From UBA5109 sp964606735 (GTDB taxonomy: Bacteria > Pseudomonadota > Gammaproteobacteria > Pseudomonadales > Pseudohongiellaceae): 64,000 bases of DNA. The notes under the pieces were generated by a model. It was not told the DNA's origin. It saw only the letters and a list, made by a program, of their open reading frames with translations, and searched no databases. Positions within the stretch are counted from its first letter, which is position 1, and every line of letters begins with the position of its first letter. A program made the position numbers and the translations under genes. The stretch lies in the NCBI GenBank assembly GCA_964606735.1, contig CAZSHI010000001.1, positions 62,001 through 126,000 on the forward strand, in the 5' to 3' direction. Positions 54,255-62,692 of the stretch are shown here, one piece after another.

Positions 54255-55165
54255 TGGGTCAGTTGTTCCCTGTATTCCGGATAGGTTGTTTCTTCCCCGC
54301 CGAGGGTAGCTTCGACAGGCACCCCAATTTCTTCGGCCCATTCACCAATAAAGGGATTTTCACCCGGCAGGTAATGCGGCACATAGTGCTTTTCGGGACG
54401 GGCAATTTCAGCACGCGGTAGACATTGTGCAAAAACGCCATTACCGGCATCCGCTGCTTCGATGTTTTCCATGGCTGTGGATACGCCCTGCGGCGAGATG
54501 ACGAAGTCGGCTGATTTTATGTAGGTATCCGTCAGGTAATAGGGATCATCTACAAACCAGGTGATGGTCAGAACATCGCCATTACGCTGATAGTAAGTGG
54601 TTACCGTGGCCTGGTCGCTGCTGGGTGTTCCATTACGCCGAATCCAGCCCCACTTGAGGTGCGTGGTTGTGGTGATCAGGGTGCCATTTTCCCAGCGGCC
54701 AGTGGTAAAGCCAGCCCAGGTGTGCGGCGCATATTCAGAGGGGTGCTCTCTGCCATCCATCCAGATGGTGCGATCAGCCCGGCGAAAAGTGCCCCCCACG
54801 GTGTAGGAAATGATATCCAGGTTGTAATCCATCTGGGAGGCAATACGCAGATTGGCGGGCCCCCAGTATGAGTAGACAGAGGGGTGGCGCATGCAGACAT
54901 GTTCAGGGACACCCAGCAGGGCGCTGTCATAGCTCAGCGCCCGGGAGCGCGCCTCTTCATTTATCGGGATACCCAGATAATCGACCAGTTGTGGCCCATC
55001 GGCTCTTTCGACAGCATCTTCTATAAATCCGGCCACTGCTGCTATTCCACCAAGTGAAAAGCCCGGGGCAGGCTGGTTCCAGAAGCCGACAATGTCGGCT
55101 TCCTGAGCCTGGGTAAGAATGGCCGGTAAAAGTGCTGTCAGCAATAAGAGAAGTCGCTTTAACAT
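54251..55165 (-). CDS. Exported IWMDGREHP-family protein, tandem copy B
   Basis: A 304-residue near-duplicate of copy A with the same signal peptide type and all family motifs. Differences cluster in the first about 100 residues (for example VAGFIEDAVERADGPQLVDYLG against LFGFIEDAIERADGPPLVDYAG) and in the last 20. The gene is preceded by a short relic of the lectin gene and by a copy of its upstream region, so it may be transcribed from that region. It has no MBL partner downstream. It presumably does the same job as copy A or provides dosage. Confidence 0.75.
   Translation of the reverse strand: MLKRLLLLLTALLPAILTQAQEADIVGFWNQPAPGFSLGGIAAVAGFIEDAVERADGPQLVDYLGIPINEEARSRALSYDSALLGVPEHVCMRHPSVYSYWGPANLRIASQMDYNLDIISYTVGGTFRRADRTIWMDGREHPSEYAPHTWAGFTTGRWENGTLITTTTHLKWGWIRRNGTPSSDQATVTTYYQRNGDVLTITWFVDDPYYLTDTYIKSADFVISPQGVSTAMENIEAADAGNGVFAQCLPRAEIARPEKHYVPHYLPGENPFIGEWAEEIGVPVEATLGGEETTYPEYREQLTQ
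54324..54860 (-). repeat. 537-bp exact direct repeat, copy B
   Basis: Counterpart of 52499-53035. The identity spans synonymous positions as well, while the flanks of the same genes have diverged. Confidence 0.9.
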
Positions 55166-55184
55166 ATCTGCCTGGGCCCGTTTA

Positions 55185-55226
55185 TCAGTCAGCTGCGGAG
55201 AAATACTGGCGGCCAGCGGTGCTGAC
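55185..55226 (-). pseudogene. Relic of a duplicated lectin gene (last 13 codons)
   Basis: Read on the minus strand, the bases give V-S-T-A-G-R-Q-Y-F-S-A-A-D-stop. The lectin at 53356-54057 ends G-A-G-R-Y-Y-C-F-A-A-D-stop, also just upstream of an IWMDGREHP gene. The rest of the lectin is missing and the promoter-region repeat follows at once. So an internal deletion removed it. Confidence 0.7.
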
Positions 55227-55228
55227 TT

Positions 55229-55307
55229 ATTTTTGTTATTACAGGGTTAATCCAGTGTTAACCCGAAGCAAACAAGAATACCTGCCGGATATGGGGCTGT
55301 CCAGCCT
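55229..55307 (-). repeat. Upstream-region repeat, copy B
   Basis: Similar to 54071-54149 upstream of the intact lectin. It also contains a GCTGTCC/GGACAGC inverted repeat (about 55297-55323) that might form a hairpin. It probably holds the promoter of copy B. Confidence 0.65.
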
Positions 55308-55360
55308 GTGTAAACGGACAGCTTGGCGGTGAGTTTCAGTAACTGAGGTGGGGTAGAGGC

Positions 55361-57082
55361 TTAATTGATTTGCAAATCCTGGCCCGGGAAAATCAGGTCA
55401 CTGTTCAGACCATTTAGCCGCTTCAGATTGTCAACACTGATGCCAAAACGTCGGGCAATGCTGGCCAGGTTATCGCCACGCTGTACCCGGTAGCTTTGTT
55501 GACTGGGTGCAGTAGCTGCAGTGTGCAGAGTCAGTTCCTGGTTGATGAAAATGGTTGTACCACGAATATTGTTCCAGACCTGGATGTCCCGGATCGATAC
55601 GTCAAAGCGTTCGGCAATCTGCCCCAGGGTATCTCCGGCACGTACATTGTAGATAGTGGGTACAACCAGTTCGTCAATCACCTCATCACTCAGACTGATG
55701 GCCATTAATGGTTCTTCTTCCGAGGAACCTGCCTGTTCTACAATCTGGAAGCCCTCATTCAGTTTGATCGGGCGATACATAGCCTGTCCGTAATGAACGG
55801 TGCGCGCTGTTTCCGAGAGGATAGCAATATCGGTAGTGATACCGGTGCCAGGAATCATCAGGTTCTGACCTGGGTAGATCAGGTGATTGCGTATGCCGTT
55901 GAAGGCCTGCAACTCGGATACGCTGGTTTGGAATTGACGGGCAATCGCTGCCAGGGTGTCGCCGCTGCGGACCTGATATTCAGAGGGTGAGCTTTTCTCT
56001 TCTTCGGGCAGCAGTTCGAATGCCCGTACAAAGCGCTCATAAGTGCCTGCCGGAATCTTCAGCGGATAGGCTTCAGTAGTATCGGGTAAGCTGGCTTTGC
56101 GTACAGAAGGATTCAGTCTGCGGATACTTGCAAGGTCAACACCGGCCAGTTCGGCAGCAGTTTCCAGACTTAACATACCCTCTACCAACACGACATCATA
56201 AGTGTATTCCTGTCCCAGATTGTCGACCTTTATACCAAAGCGTTCTGGGTCAGAGACGATAAGTGCTGCGGCGATAAATTTGGGAATAAAATTTCGGGTC
56301 TGTCTTGGCAGGTAGGGATAAATCTCCCAGAAAGATGGAGGATTTTCAATGGAGCCGCCGGCTCGTTGAACGGCACGGCTAATACAACGGTAACTGCAGT
56401 TGTAACCGGCCAGGGCAAGGTGCCAGTTGCCACTATAAGAATCATAAAGGATTTTTAAATGTTTGGCGGCGGCCCGGGTGGCGAGTTCAGGGTCCATTCT
56501 CTGGTCTAGCCAGGTATCAACGCGCAAGCCTTCGCCTCGGGCAGTCGCTGGCATAAATTGCCACATGCCGACAGCGCCGGCGGAACTTCTGGCCGTTGGA
56601 TTCAGGCTGCTTTCACCCAGCGCGATATACTTGAGCTCGTCGGGGATACCTTCTTCGCCAAAAATCTGCTCGATCATCGGAAACCATATCTGGCCACGTT
56701 CAATCCAGATTCTGAGGAGGTTTCTGCGATTCTGCAGGTAGTCATTTATTTCCCTTTCCACTACCCGGTTTGCTGTCATGGCAACCGTCGGGGTGACAGG
56801 CTGGATCGGTACGGGTGCTTGTATGGCGTCTTCATCCGGTGTGGAAACGATATCCCGTTCTCCAGAATCATTGGCTGCATTAACCAGATCCTCGATCAAA
56901 GGTTCCTGAATCGCTTGCTCATTTTCGGAAATTGCTGTCTGATCCAAAGTGCTTTTGGCTGTGAGCATGTCGTCAAAAGATGCACAGGCAGATAATGACA
57001 AAAGCAGTATCAGGGGTAATGAAAAATTCCGGATACGACCGAAAGTGTCTTGCAAGCTGTGGATCGGCAAATAAAAAATCAT
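55361..57082 (-). CDS. mltD: MltD-like membrane-bound lytic transglycosylase with three LysM
   Basis: A 573-residue lipoprotein (LSAC lipobox about residue 32). The SLT domain has the catalytic Glu in YIALGESSLNPTARSS and the VGMWQFMPATA motif. Three LysM peptidoglycan-binding modules follow, beginning YQVRSGDTL, YNVRAGDTL and YRVQRGDNL. It cleaves the glycan strand of peptidoglycan with formation of 1,6-anhydro ends. It ends the accessory block and diverges from tsaD, with 128 bp between. Confidence 0.93.
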   Translation of the reverse strand: MIFYLPIHSLQDTFGRIRNFSLPLILLLSLSACASFDDMLTAKSTLDQTAISENEQAIQEPLIEDLVNAANDSGERDIVSTPDEDAIQAPVPIQPVTPTVAMTANRVVEREINDYLQNRRNLLRIWIERGQIWFPMIEQIFGEEGIPDELKYIALGESSLNPTARSSAGAVGMWQFMPATARGEGLRVDTWLDQRMDPELATRAAAKHLKILYDSYSGNWHLALAGYNCSYRCISRAVQRAGGSIENPPSFWEIYPYLPRQTRNFIPKFIAAALIVSDPERFGIKVDNLGQEYTYDVVLVEGMLSLETAAELAGVDLASIRRLNPSVRKASLPDTTEAYPLKIPAGTYERFVRAFELLPEEEKSSPSEYQVRSGDTLAAIARQFQTSVSELQAFNGIRNHLIYPGQNLMIPGTGITTDIAILSETARTVHYGQAMYRPIKLNEGFQIVEQAGSSEEEPLMAISLSDEVIDELVVPTIYNVRAGDTLGQIAERFDVSIRDIQVWNNIRGTTIFINQELTLHTAATAPSQQSYRVQRGDNLASIARRFGISVDNLKRLNGLNSDLIFPGQDLQIN

Positions 57083-57210
57083 GCGTTGTTCAATTTGTAG
57101 TGATTATCAATGCTGGCTAATTATCCATAGTTTACAGGAAATGTATAATGCAAGTTCCTGAAACTTGAGGAAGTTCACGGATAAATAGTGGCAAAAAAAG
57201 GGCAAGTTGC

Positions 57211-58248
57211 ATGAGAGTGCTTGGAATTGAAACATCCTGTGATGAAACTGGCGTTGCCATTTATGACAGTGAAGATGGCTTACTGGCAGATGCACTTTAC
57301 AGTCAGGTCGCACTTCACCAGAAATATGGCGGAGTGGTTCCCGAACTGGCCTCCCGTGATCATGTCCGTAAAACTCTGCCGCTGATACGAGAGGTTATGG
57401 ACAAGGCACGCTGTACGCCAGGCGATATTGACGGCCTTGCCTATACGGCTGGACCCGGGTTGGCGGGAGCCCTTTTGGTGGGCGCTTCAATCGGACGAGC
57501 TCTGGGCATGACCTGGAATGTTCCAACACTGGGGGTGCATCATATGGAAGGTCATCTACTGGCGCCCCTGCTGGAAGAACAGGGACCAAGCTTTCCATTT
57601 GTGGCCCTGCTCGTTTCAGGTGGTCACACGCAACTGGTCGAAGTGGAGACAATTGGCGCCTATCGGTTAATGGGAGAATCGCTCGACGATGCTGCTGGTG
57701 AAGCCTTTGATAAGGTAGCCAAAATGCTGGATCTGCCTTATCCGGGCGGACCGCATGTTGCCCGCCTTGCTGAAAAGGGTGAAGCGGGACGTTTTACCTT
57801 TCCTCGCCCCATGACCAATCGCCCTGGTCTGGATTTTTCCTTTAGTGGGCTGAAAACATTTACACTCAATACCATTCATGAACTGCAGGCAGCAAAGCCA
57901 TCTCAGCAACTGGACGAACAAAGCAAAGCGGATATTGCGTATGCATTTCAGGAAGCCGTTGTAGATACCATGCGTATTAAATGTCATCGTGCGCTGCAAG
58001 AGACGGGTCTGGATACGCTGGTGCTGGCCGGAGGAGTCAGTGCCAATCAACGTTTGCGGCAAGTCATGGCCAGTCTGGCTGAAAAAGAGTCTTACCGTAT
58101 ATATTATCCCAAGTTGCAGTACTGCACCGACAACGGTGCCATGATTGCCTATGCCGGTTGCCAGCGACTACTGGCAGGTCATTTTGATGATTTAAGTATA
58201 TTGGCCAGACCGCGTTGGGCTCTGGATAGTTTGCCAACCCTGCAATAA
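57211..58248 (+). CDS. tsaD: tRNA N6-threonylcarbamoyladenosine transferase TsaD
   Basis: A 345-residue ASKHA-fold protein. The metal ligands are in HMEGH (residues 111-115), with GIETSCDETGVA at the N-terminus, SGGHTQL, and a C-terminal CTDNGAMIAYAG. With TsaB and TsaE it transfers the threonylcarbamoyl group to A37 of ANN-reading tRNAs. Usually it is divergent from rpsU; here 14.8 kb of other genes separate them. folB follows by 12 bp. Confidence 0.96.
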   Translation: MRVLGIETSCDETGVAIYDSEDGLLADALYSQVALHQKYGGVVPELASRDHVRKTLPLIREVMDKARCTPGDIDGLAYTAGPGLAGALLVGASIGRALGMTWNVPTLGVHHMEGHLLAPLLEEQGPSFPFVALLVSGGHTQLVEVETIGAYRLMGESLDDAAGEAFDKVAKMLDLPYPGGPHVARLAEKGEAGRFTFPRPMTNRPGLDFSFSGLKTFTLNTIHELQAAKPSQQLDEQSKADIAYAFQEAVVDTMRIKCHRALQETGLDTLVLAGGVSANQRLRQVMASLAEKESYRIYYPKLQYCTDNGAMIAYAGCQRLLAGHFDDLSILARPRWALDSLPTLQ

Positions 58249-58260
58249 AAGAGAGAGTTG

Positions 58261-58614
58261 ATGGATATTGTCTACATAAGAAATCTGGAGATAGAAACTG
58301 TCATTGGTATCTATGATTGGGAACGCAAAATACGGCAGAAAGTTACTATCGACCTGGACATGGCATTTGATATTCGAAAGGCAGCCAGTTCTGATGCCAT
58401 TGAGGATACGCTTGATTACAAGGCTGTTGCCAAGCGCCTGATCAGCTTTGTCGAATCCAGTGAATTCCAGTTAATTGAAACCCTGGCCGAACAAATTGCC
58501 AAGATTGTGCTGAATGAGTTCAAGGTCAGTCGACTGAAACTGACGCTGGGAAAACCGGGAGCAGTGACCGGTGCCAGAGACGTTGGTGTCATCATTGAAA
58601 GAGAACTGAGCTGA
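58261..58614 (+). CDS. folB: Dihydroneopterin aldolase
   Basis: A 117-residue protein that matches FolB along its full length: IRNLEIETVIGIYDWERKI, then RQKVTIDLDM and LTLGKPGAVTGARDVGVIIER at the end. It converts dihydroneopterin to 6-hydroxymethyl-dihydropterin and glycolaldehyde in folate synthesis. The ATG at 58261 is chosen; a TTG directly before it adds one residue. It lies 1 bp from folK. Confidence 0.93.
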   Translation: MDIVYIRNLEIETVIGIYDWERKIRQKVTIDLDMAFDIRKAASSDAIEDTLDYKAVAKRLISFVESSEFQLIETLAEQIAKIVLNEFKVSRLKLTLGKPGAVTGARDVGVIIERELS

Positions 58615-58615
58615 T

Positions 58616-59146
58616 ATGGTCTGGGTAGCACTTGGCATCGGCAGCAATATTCATCCTTTGCAAAATATCAGCCAGTGCCTGGATGCCTTGCTTTTACAGT
58701 TCAATGACCTGAGTTTCTCCTCTGTCTTTGAAAGTGAGGCAGTGGGATTTGATGGCGATAATTTTCTTAACATGGTGGTCAGCATGCAAACTGACATGCC
58801 CCTGCAAAAACTGATAGCAGTGCTGAAAAAAATTGAGGATGACTTTGGCCGGGACAGAACACAGGCTAAATTCAGTGGCCGTACCATGGATATCGATATT
58901 CTTGTCTACGGGGATACTACCGGAAAGCATGAAGGGATAGAGTTACCCAGGCCAGAGATTAGTGAAAATGCATATGTGCTATGGCCACTTTCCCAGCTCG
59001 CGAAGCAGCAACGTCATCCTTTACTCGGGCAGACATACGCTGAATTATGGGACAAGTATGACAAGTCTAAACAGATACTCTGGCCAATTGATTTTACCTG
59101 GCATGGTCGTATCATTTCTGCCAGAGGGGATGCAATACGAGGTTGA
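58616..59146 (+). CDS. folK: HPPK (6-hydroxymethyl-dihydropterin pyrophosphokinase)
   Basis: A 176-residue protein with the HPPK motifs GIGSNIHP, DFGRDRTQAKFSGRTMDIDI (ATP and Mg binding) and LPRPEISENAYVLWPL. It transfers pyrophosphate from ATP to the FolB product. The order folB-folK continues the folate theme, and the pterin dehydratase gene follows within 6 bp. Confidence 0.93.
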   Translation: MVWVALGIGSNIHPLQNISQCLDALLLQFNDLSFSSVFESEAVGFDGDNFLNMVVSMQTDMPLQKLIAVLKKIEDDFGRDRTQAKFSGRTMDIDILVYGDTTGKHEGIELPRPEISENAYVLWPLSQLAKQQRHPLLGQTYAELWDKYDKSKQILWPIDFTWHGRIISARGDAIRG

Positions 59147-59151
59147 CAAAC

Positions 59152-59448
59152 ATGGCGCAGGCATTAACCGAAACAGACATCAATGAGCGACTCGGGCACT
59201 TAAATGCCTCTCTGGAGATCCCCTGGCAGCTTAAAGATGGAAAGTTACACAAGACCTTCGTGTTTAAAAATTTTATCGATGCCTTTGCTTTCATGAGCAG
59301 GGTAGCGCTGTACGCAGAAAAGATAAATCACCATCCCGAGTGGTTTAATGTGTATAAAACAGTCGAGATTACTCTGGTGACACATGAAGCTGCCGGCATC
59401 ACAGACAGGGATTTTGATCTGGCGCAGTTCATGGAAGCCAGCACCTGA
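59152..59448 (+). CDS. Pterin-4a-carbinolamine dehydratase
   Basis: A 98-residue protein of the PCD/DCoH family. The signature is clear: KINHHPEWFNVYKTVEI, and a terminal AGITDRDFDLAQ. PCD dehydrates the 4a-hydroxy-tetrahydropterin made by phenylalanine hydroxylase, or other pterins. The ATG at 59152 with GAGG at 59139-59142 is preferred over a TTG at 59143, which would overlap folK. It lies in a pterin cluster with folB, folK and the facing pteridine reductase. Confidence 0.9.
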   Translation: MAQALTETDINERLGHLNASLEIPWQLKDGKLHKTFVFKNFIDAFAFMSRVALYAEKINHHPEWFNVYKTVEITLVTHEAAGITDRDFDLAQFMEAST

Positions 59449-59491
59449 AATCTGCTCAAGTGCTCTGCTGGACAAACCGGATTCCGCAGCA

Positions 59492-60253
59492 CTAGAAAAT
59501 CAGCTTTCTGCCTCCATCGACATGGAGTATCTGCCCGGTGATATAGCTGGCTTCACTTATCAAAAATAAAACCGCATGGGCGATGTCATCAGTTCTTGCT
59601 GGATAATTCAGGCATGAGTAGCTCAGGGGCTCGGCTGTGAGGTCCCCTTTTGTATTTTTAGCGCCACTCACATTGGGCGGTAGGATAAAACCCGGAGCAA
59701 TGGCATTGACCCTGACCTCCGGTGCCAGTTCGCGTGCCAGTGAACGGCTAAGATTTTCCAGGGCTGCTTTTGCCATGCTATAGAGACTGTATTCAGCTCG
59801 CCCCGTGGATGCGGCAATGTCAGTGATATTGATAATACAGCCAGAGGATTTTTTTAAGGCGGAATAGCAGGCTTTACTTAAAAATGCAGGAGCACGTGCA
59901 TTACTTCCCATCAGGTTTTGCCAGTCAGTCTGCTGAATATTATCCAGTGATCGTGGATAAAAACTCGAAGCATTATTGATCAGGGTATCCAGTCGCCCCC
60001 AATGGGCTATGCTTTGCCTGGCTAGCTCTTGTATGGCATCCAGGTCCAGGAGGTCGGCTTGCAGGCTGATACAGGAATTTGCTGAGTTTTGGTTCAGTTC
60101 CTCACAAAGCTGCAGGGCTTGGGTTTGTGAGTGCAGATAATGCAGGATAATGCGGTAACCACTGCAGTGCAGCAGTCGGGCAATACCGGCGCCAATTCGA
60201 GCTGCGCTACCGGTAATCAGGGCAACGGGTTTGTCGCATGCCTCATTCGTCAT
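59492..60253 (-). CDS. SDR-family pteridine reductase (FolM-like)
   Basis: A 253-residue short-chain dehydrogenase: NADP-binding TGSAARIGAGIARLLH (with the Arg typical of pteridine reductases), NNASSFYPRSL, catalytic Tyr-x3-Lys in YSLYSMAKAAL, and a C-terminal GQILHVDGG. FolM-like enzymes reduce dihydromonapterin or dihydropteridines. It overlaps the cca gene by 11 bp and faces the PCD gene 43 bp away. FolM would fit the folate/pterin neighbours. Confidence 0.85.
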   Translation of the reverse strand: MTNEACDKPVALITGSAARIGAGIARLLHCSGYRIILHYLHSQTQALQLCEELNQNSANSCISLQADLLDLDAIQELARQSIAHWGRLDTLINNASSFYPRSLDNIQQTDWQNLMGSNARAPAFLSKACYSALKKSSGCIINITDIAASTGRAEYSLYSMAKAALENLSRSLARELAPEVRVNAIAPGFILPPNVSGAKNTKGDLTAEPLSYSCLNYPARTDDIAHAVLFLISEASYITGQILHVDGGRKLIF

Positions 60254-61418
60254 ATTTGAGCAGGTCGGTCAGCGTTTGCAGGCGCAATTCCTTGAGTTTT
60301 TCACCAAACTCCTCACCCTGGTAACCCGCTTCGCTGAGTTTGCTGGTATCAATGTTCTGGCAGACCTTAAGGGCATGCATGACAAAGCGGTTCATTTCAT
60401 CCAGATTATAATCAGTTTCGCCACGTGCCTTGCCGATGGCTTTACAGGCAGTCAGGAAAAAGGTGAAGCGCTCAGGTCGACGAAAGGCATCTGTTTCCTC
60501 AAATAAATACAGTGCACTTGAAGGATCCGTCATGTCCAGTCTGGCGTAATCGTCACAATAGGCGCAGACCACAGCAGCCAGATCCCGGTAATCATTGGGC
60601 ACCTTGAGTCGGTCGCAGAGGCTGTCTACTTTTCTCAGATTTTTTCGCAAGGTGAATTCATGCACAATGCCCAGTTCATGACACAGTGCGGCAAAACGAA
60701 TAGCGGTATCGGGAGTCAGTTCGGCGGCTTTAGTCAGAGCCATCAGGCTCATGCGAGCCTTTTCCTGTGAAATGCCAAACAGCCCTTCAATTTCTTCCAT
60801 GATGATTCCCAGCGCATAGCAATCTCGCAGTGTCAGGAAAAAAAAGGCCGGGGTCTGTTCCGACAAGGCACGACGCACTTCCTGCCAGACCCGCTCGGGA
60901 GGCAGGGTATTCAGTTCACTGTTATTTACCAGTTGCTGCATCATTTGCAAGGTTTCCTGAGCGACTTCAAATCCGAGATGAGCAAAGCGCGCGGAAAAAC
61001 GGGCGACTCGAAGTACCCGCAGGGGGTCTTCAGAAAATGCATCAGAGACATGGCGAAGAATTTTATTGTGGATATCCTCGCGCCCGCCGTAAGGGTCGAT
61101 CAGGTTGCCATCTTCATCTTCAGCCATGGCATTGATAGTCAGATCGCGGCGCAGCAGGTCTTCTTCAAGGGTGACTTCGGGGGATGCATTGATACTGAAA
61201 CCCGTGTGTCCCGTACCCGTTTTACGTTCGGTACGGGCAAGTGCATACTCTTCTTTGGTCTGTGGATGCAGAAATACCGGAAAATCCTTGCCGACCTGTT
61301 CATAACCCAATTCCAGCATTTCTTCAGCGCTAGCACCGACGACCACCCAGTCTCGGTCTTTAACGGGCAGGCCCAATAATTTATCGCGGACAGCGCCGCC
61401 AACCAGATAAATTTTCAC
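60243..61418 (-). CDS. cca: tRNA CCA-adding nucleotidyltransferase
   Basis: A 391-residue class II CCA enzyme: nucleotidyltransferase motif YLVGGAVRDKLLG, DRDWVVVG, the RRDLTINAMA motif and RVLRVARFSARF. The C-terminal region has AALCHELG in place of the HD phosphohydrolase motif of E. coli Cca, so the hydrolase function may be weak or absent. It builds or repairs the 3' CCA of tRNAs. It follows apaH by 15 bp. Confidence 0.93.
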   Translation of the reverse strand: MKIYLVGGAVRDKLLGLPVKDRDWVVVGASAEEMLELGYEQVGKDFPVFLHPQTKEEYALARTERKTGTGHTGFSINASPEVTLEEDLLRRDLTINAMAEDEDGNLIDPYGGREDIHNKILRHVSDAFSEDPLRVLRVARFSARFAHLGFEVAQETLQMMQQLVNNSELNTLPPERVWQEVRRALSEQTPAFFFLTLRDCYALGIIMEEIEGLFGISQEKARMSLMALTKAAELTPDTAIRFAALCHELGIVHEFTLRKNLRKVDSLCDRLKVPNDYRDLAAVVCAYCDDYARLDMTDPSSALYLFEETDAFRRPERFTFFLTACKAIGKARGETDYNLDEMNRFVMHALKVCQNIDTSKLSEAGYQGEEFGEKLKELRLQTLTDLLKYDE

Positions 61419-61433
61419 GATAGATAAATCAGC

Positions 61434-62258
61434 TCAATTGCATTCAGTACAGAATATTTGTTTATCTTCCAGGCGTAAAGCCGTCAGGCAACGTCCCCAG
61501 ACACACCCGGTATCAAGGGCATAAACATTTTCCATGTCAGTGACACCGTTCAGCGTTGCCCAGTGACCAAAGAGTATGCTTAAGTCTTTATTGAGTTTCT
61601 GGAACTGGTACCAGGGTTTGTAACCTTTGGGCGCAGTGTTTGCCCCCGTTTTTAACGCCAGATTCAGCTGTGCTTCCGGGTTACAGAAACGAATGCGCGT
61701 GAAATAATTGGTCAGTACCCGCAGCCGTTTCATACCATCCAGTTCCTCGTGCCAGATATCGGGTTGGTCTCCATACATTTTGCTTAAAAATTTCTGATAG
61801 TTATCGCCTTGTAGAGCATTTTCGATTTCGCTGGCATAGCCCAGTATCTGTTTGAGGCTCCAACCCGGGGCAAAACCGGCATGAACCATCAGAAAAGCTT
61901 CCTTGCCCCTGTCCGTTTTAAGGGTTTCGTGATGGATGATTGGCAAGTGCCTGACCCACTCACACAGTTCCTCGCAGTCTGGAGCATTCAGCAGCTTTTT
62001 CAAGGTCTTCTTTTTGCCGCCATCATGAGCTCCGGTGGACAGTGCCACAAAATGCAGATCGTGATTGCCCAGAACAGAGGTAAAGGCCGGCCCAAGCTCT
62101 TTCAGAAAACGCAAAGTACGCAAGGAGTCAGGACCGCGATTGACCAGGTCGCCGACACACCAGAGTCTGTCGACAGTCGGGTCGAAGTTGATCTTGTCGA
62201 GCAGTTTTCTCAGGGGTTTGTAACAGCCCTGAATATCGCCAACTGCGTAAACAGCCAT
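61434..62258 (-). CDS. apaH: Bis(5'-nucleosyl)-tetraphosphatase, symmetrical
   Basis: A 274-residue member of the PPP metallophosphatase fold with the motifs YAVGDIQGCY, GDLVNRGPDSL, and LGNHDLHFVAL. ApaH hydrolyses Ap4A to two ADP and removes Np4 caps from RNA. It follows apaG by 26 bp in the conserved order pdxA-rsmA-apaG-apaH. Confidence 0.95.
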   Translation of the reverse strand: MAVYAVGDIQGCYKPLRKLLDKINFDPTVDRLWCVGDLVNRGPDSLRTLRFLKELGPAFTSVLGNHDLHFVALSTGAHDGGKKKTLKKLLNAPDCEELCEWVRHLPIIHHETLKTDRGKEAFLMVHAGFAPGWSLKQILGYASEIENALQGDNYQKFLSKMYGDQPDIWHEELDGMKRLRVLTNYFTRIRFCNPEAQLNLALKTGANTAPKGYKPWYQFQKLNKDLSILFGHWATLNGVTDMENVYALDTGCVWGRCLTALRLEDKQIFCTECN

Positions 62259-62284
62259 CCTTATCTCCAGTGAGTCTTGAGTGA

Positions 62285-62674
62285 CTAGTGCAACATGTTC
62301 GGGGTAGCCAGGACAAAGGTCGGAATGACTGCCTCGAAGGTTTCACCATTTTCAGCCAGCATAGTATAGCTGCCTTTCATGTCACCTATATTGCCTTTGA
62401 GTATGGTTCCGCTGGAGTATTGGAAATTTTCACCGGGCCTGATTTTAGGCTGCTGGCCGATAACCCCCTTGCCTTTGACTTCTTCCACCTGGTTATTCTG
62501 GTCGGTAATGATCCAATGACGATGTAACAGTTGCACAGTATCCGCCCGCATGTTGTGGATAGTGATGGTATAGGAAAAGGCATGGGCATTATTCATGAGA
62601 TCAGACTGATGCTCCAGATAGCGGGTCTGTACACTTATCTTTATGCCGGAATTTTCAGTTACCTGCAGGTTCAT
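62285..62674 (-). CDS. apaG: ApaG protein (CorD)
   Basis: A 129-residue beta-sandwich protein matching ApaG: YTITIHNMRADTVQLLHRHW, the VKGKGVIGQQPKIRPGE pyrophosphate-type loop, and SGTILKGNIGDMKGSY. The biochemical role of ApaG is unsettled. The genetic link with apaH, rsmA and pdxA is conserved. Confidence 0.94.
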   Translation of the reverse strand: MNLQVTENSGIKISVQTRYLEHQSDLMNNAHAFSYTITIHNMRADTVQLLHRHWIITDQNNQVEEVKGKGVIGQQPKIRPGENFQYSSGTILKGNIGDMKGSYTMLAENGETFEAVIPTFVLATPNMLH

Positions 62675-62692
62675 GTGCGTGGTTCGATCCGA

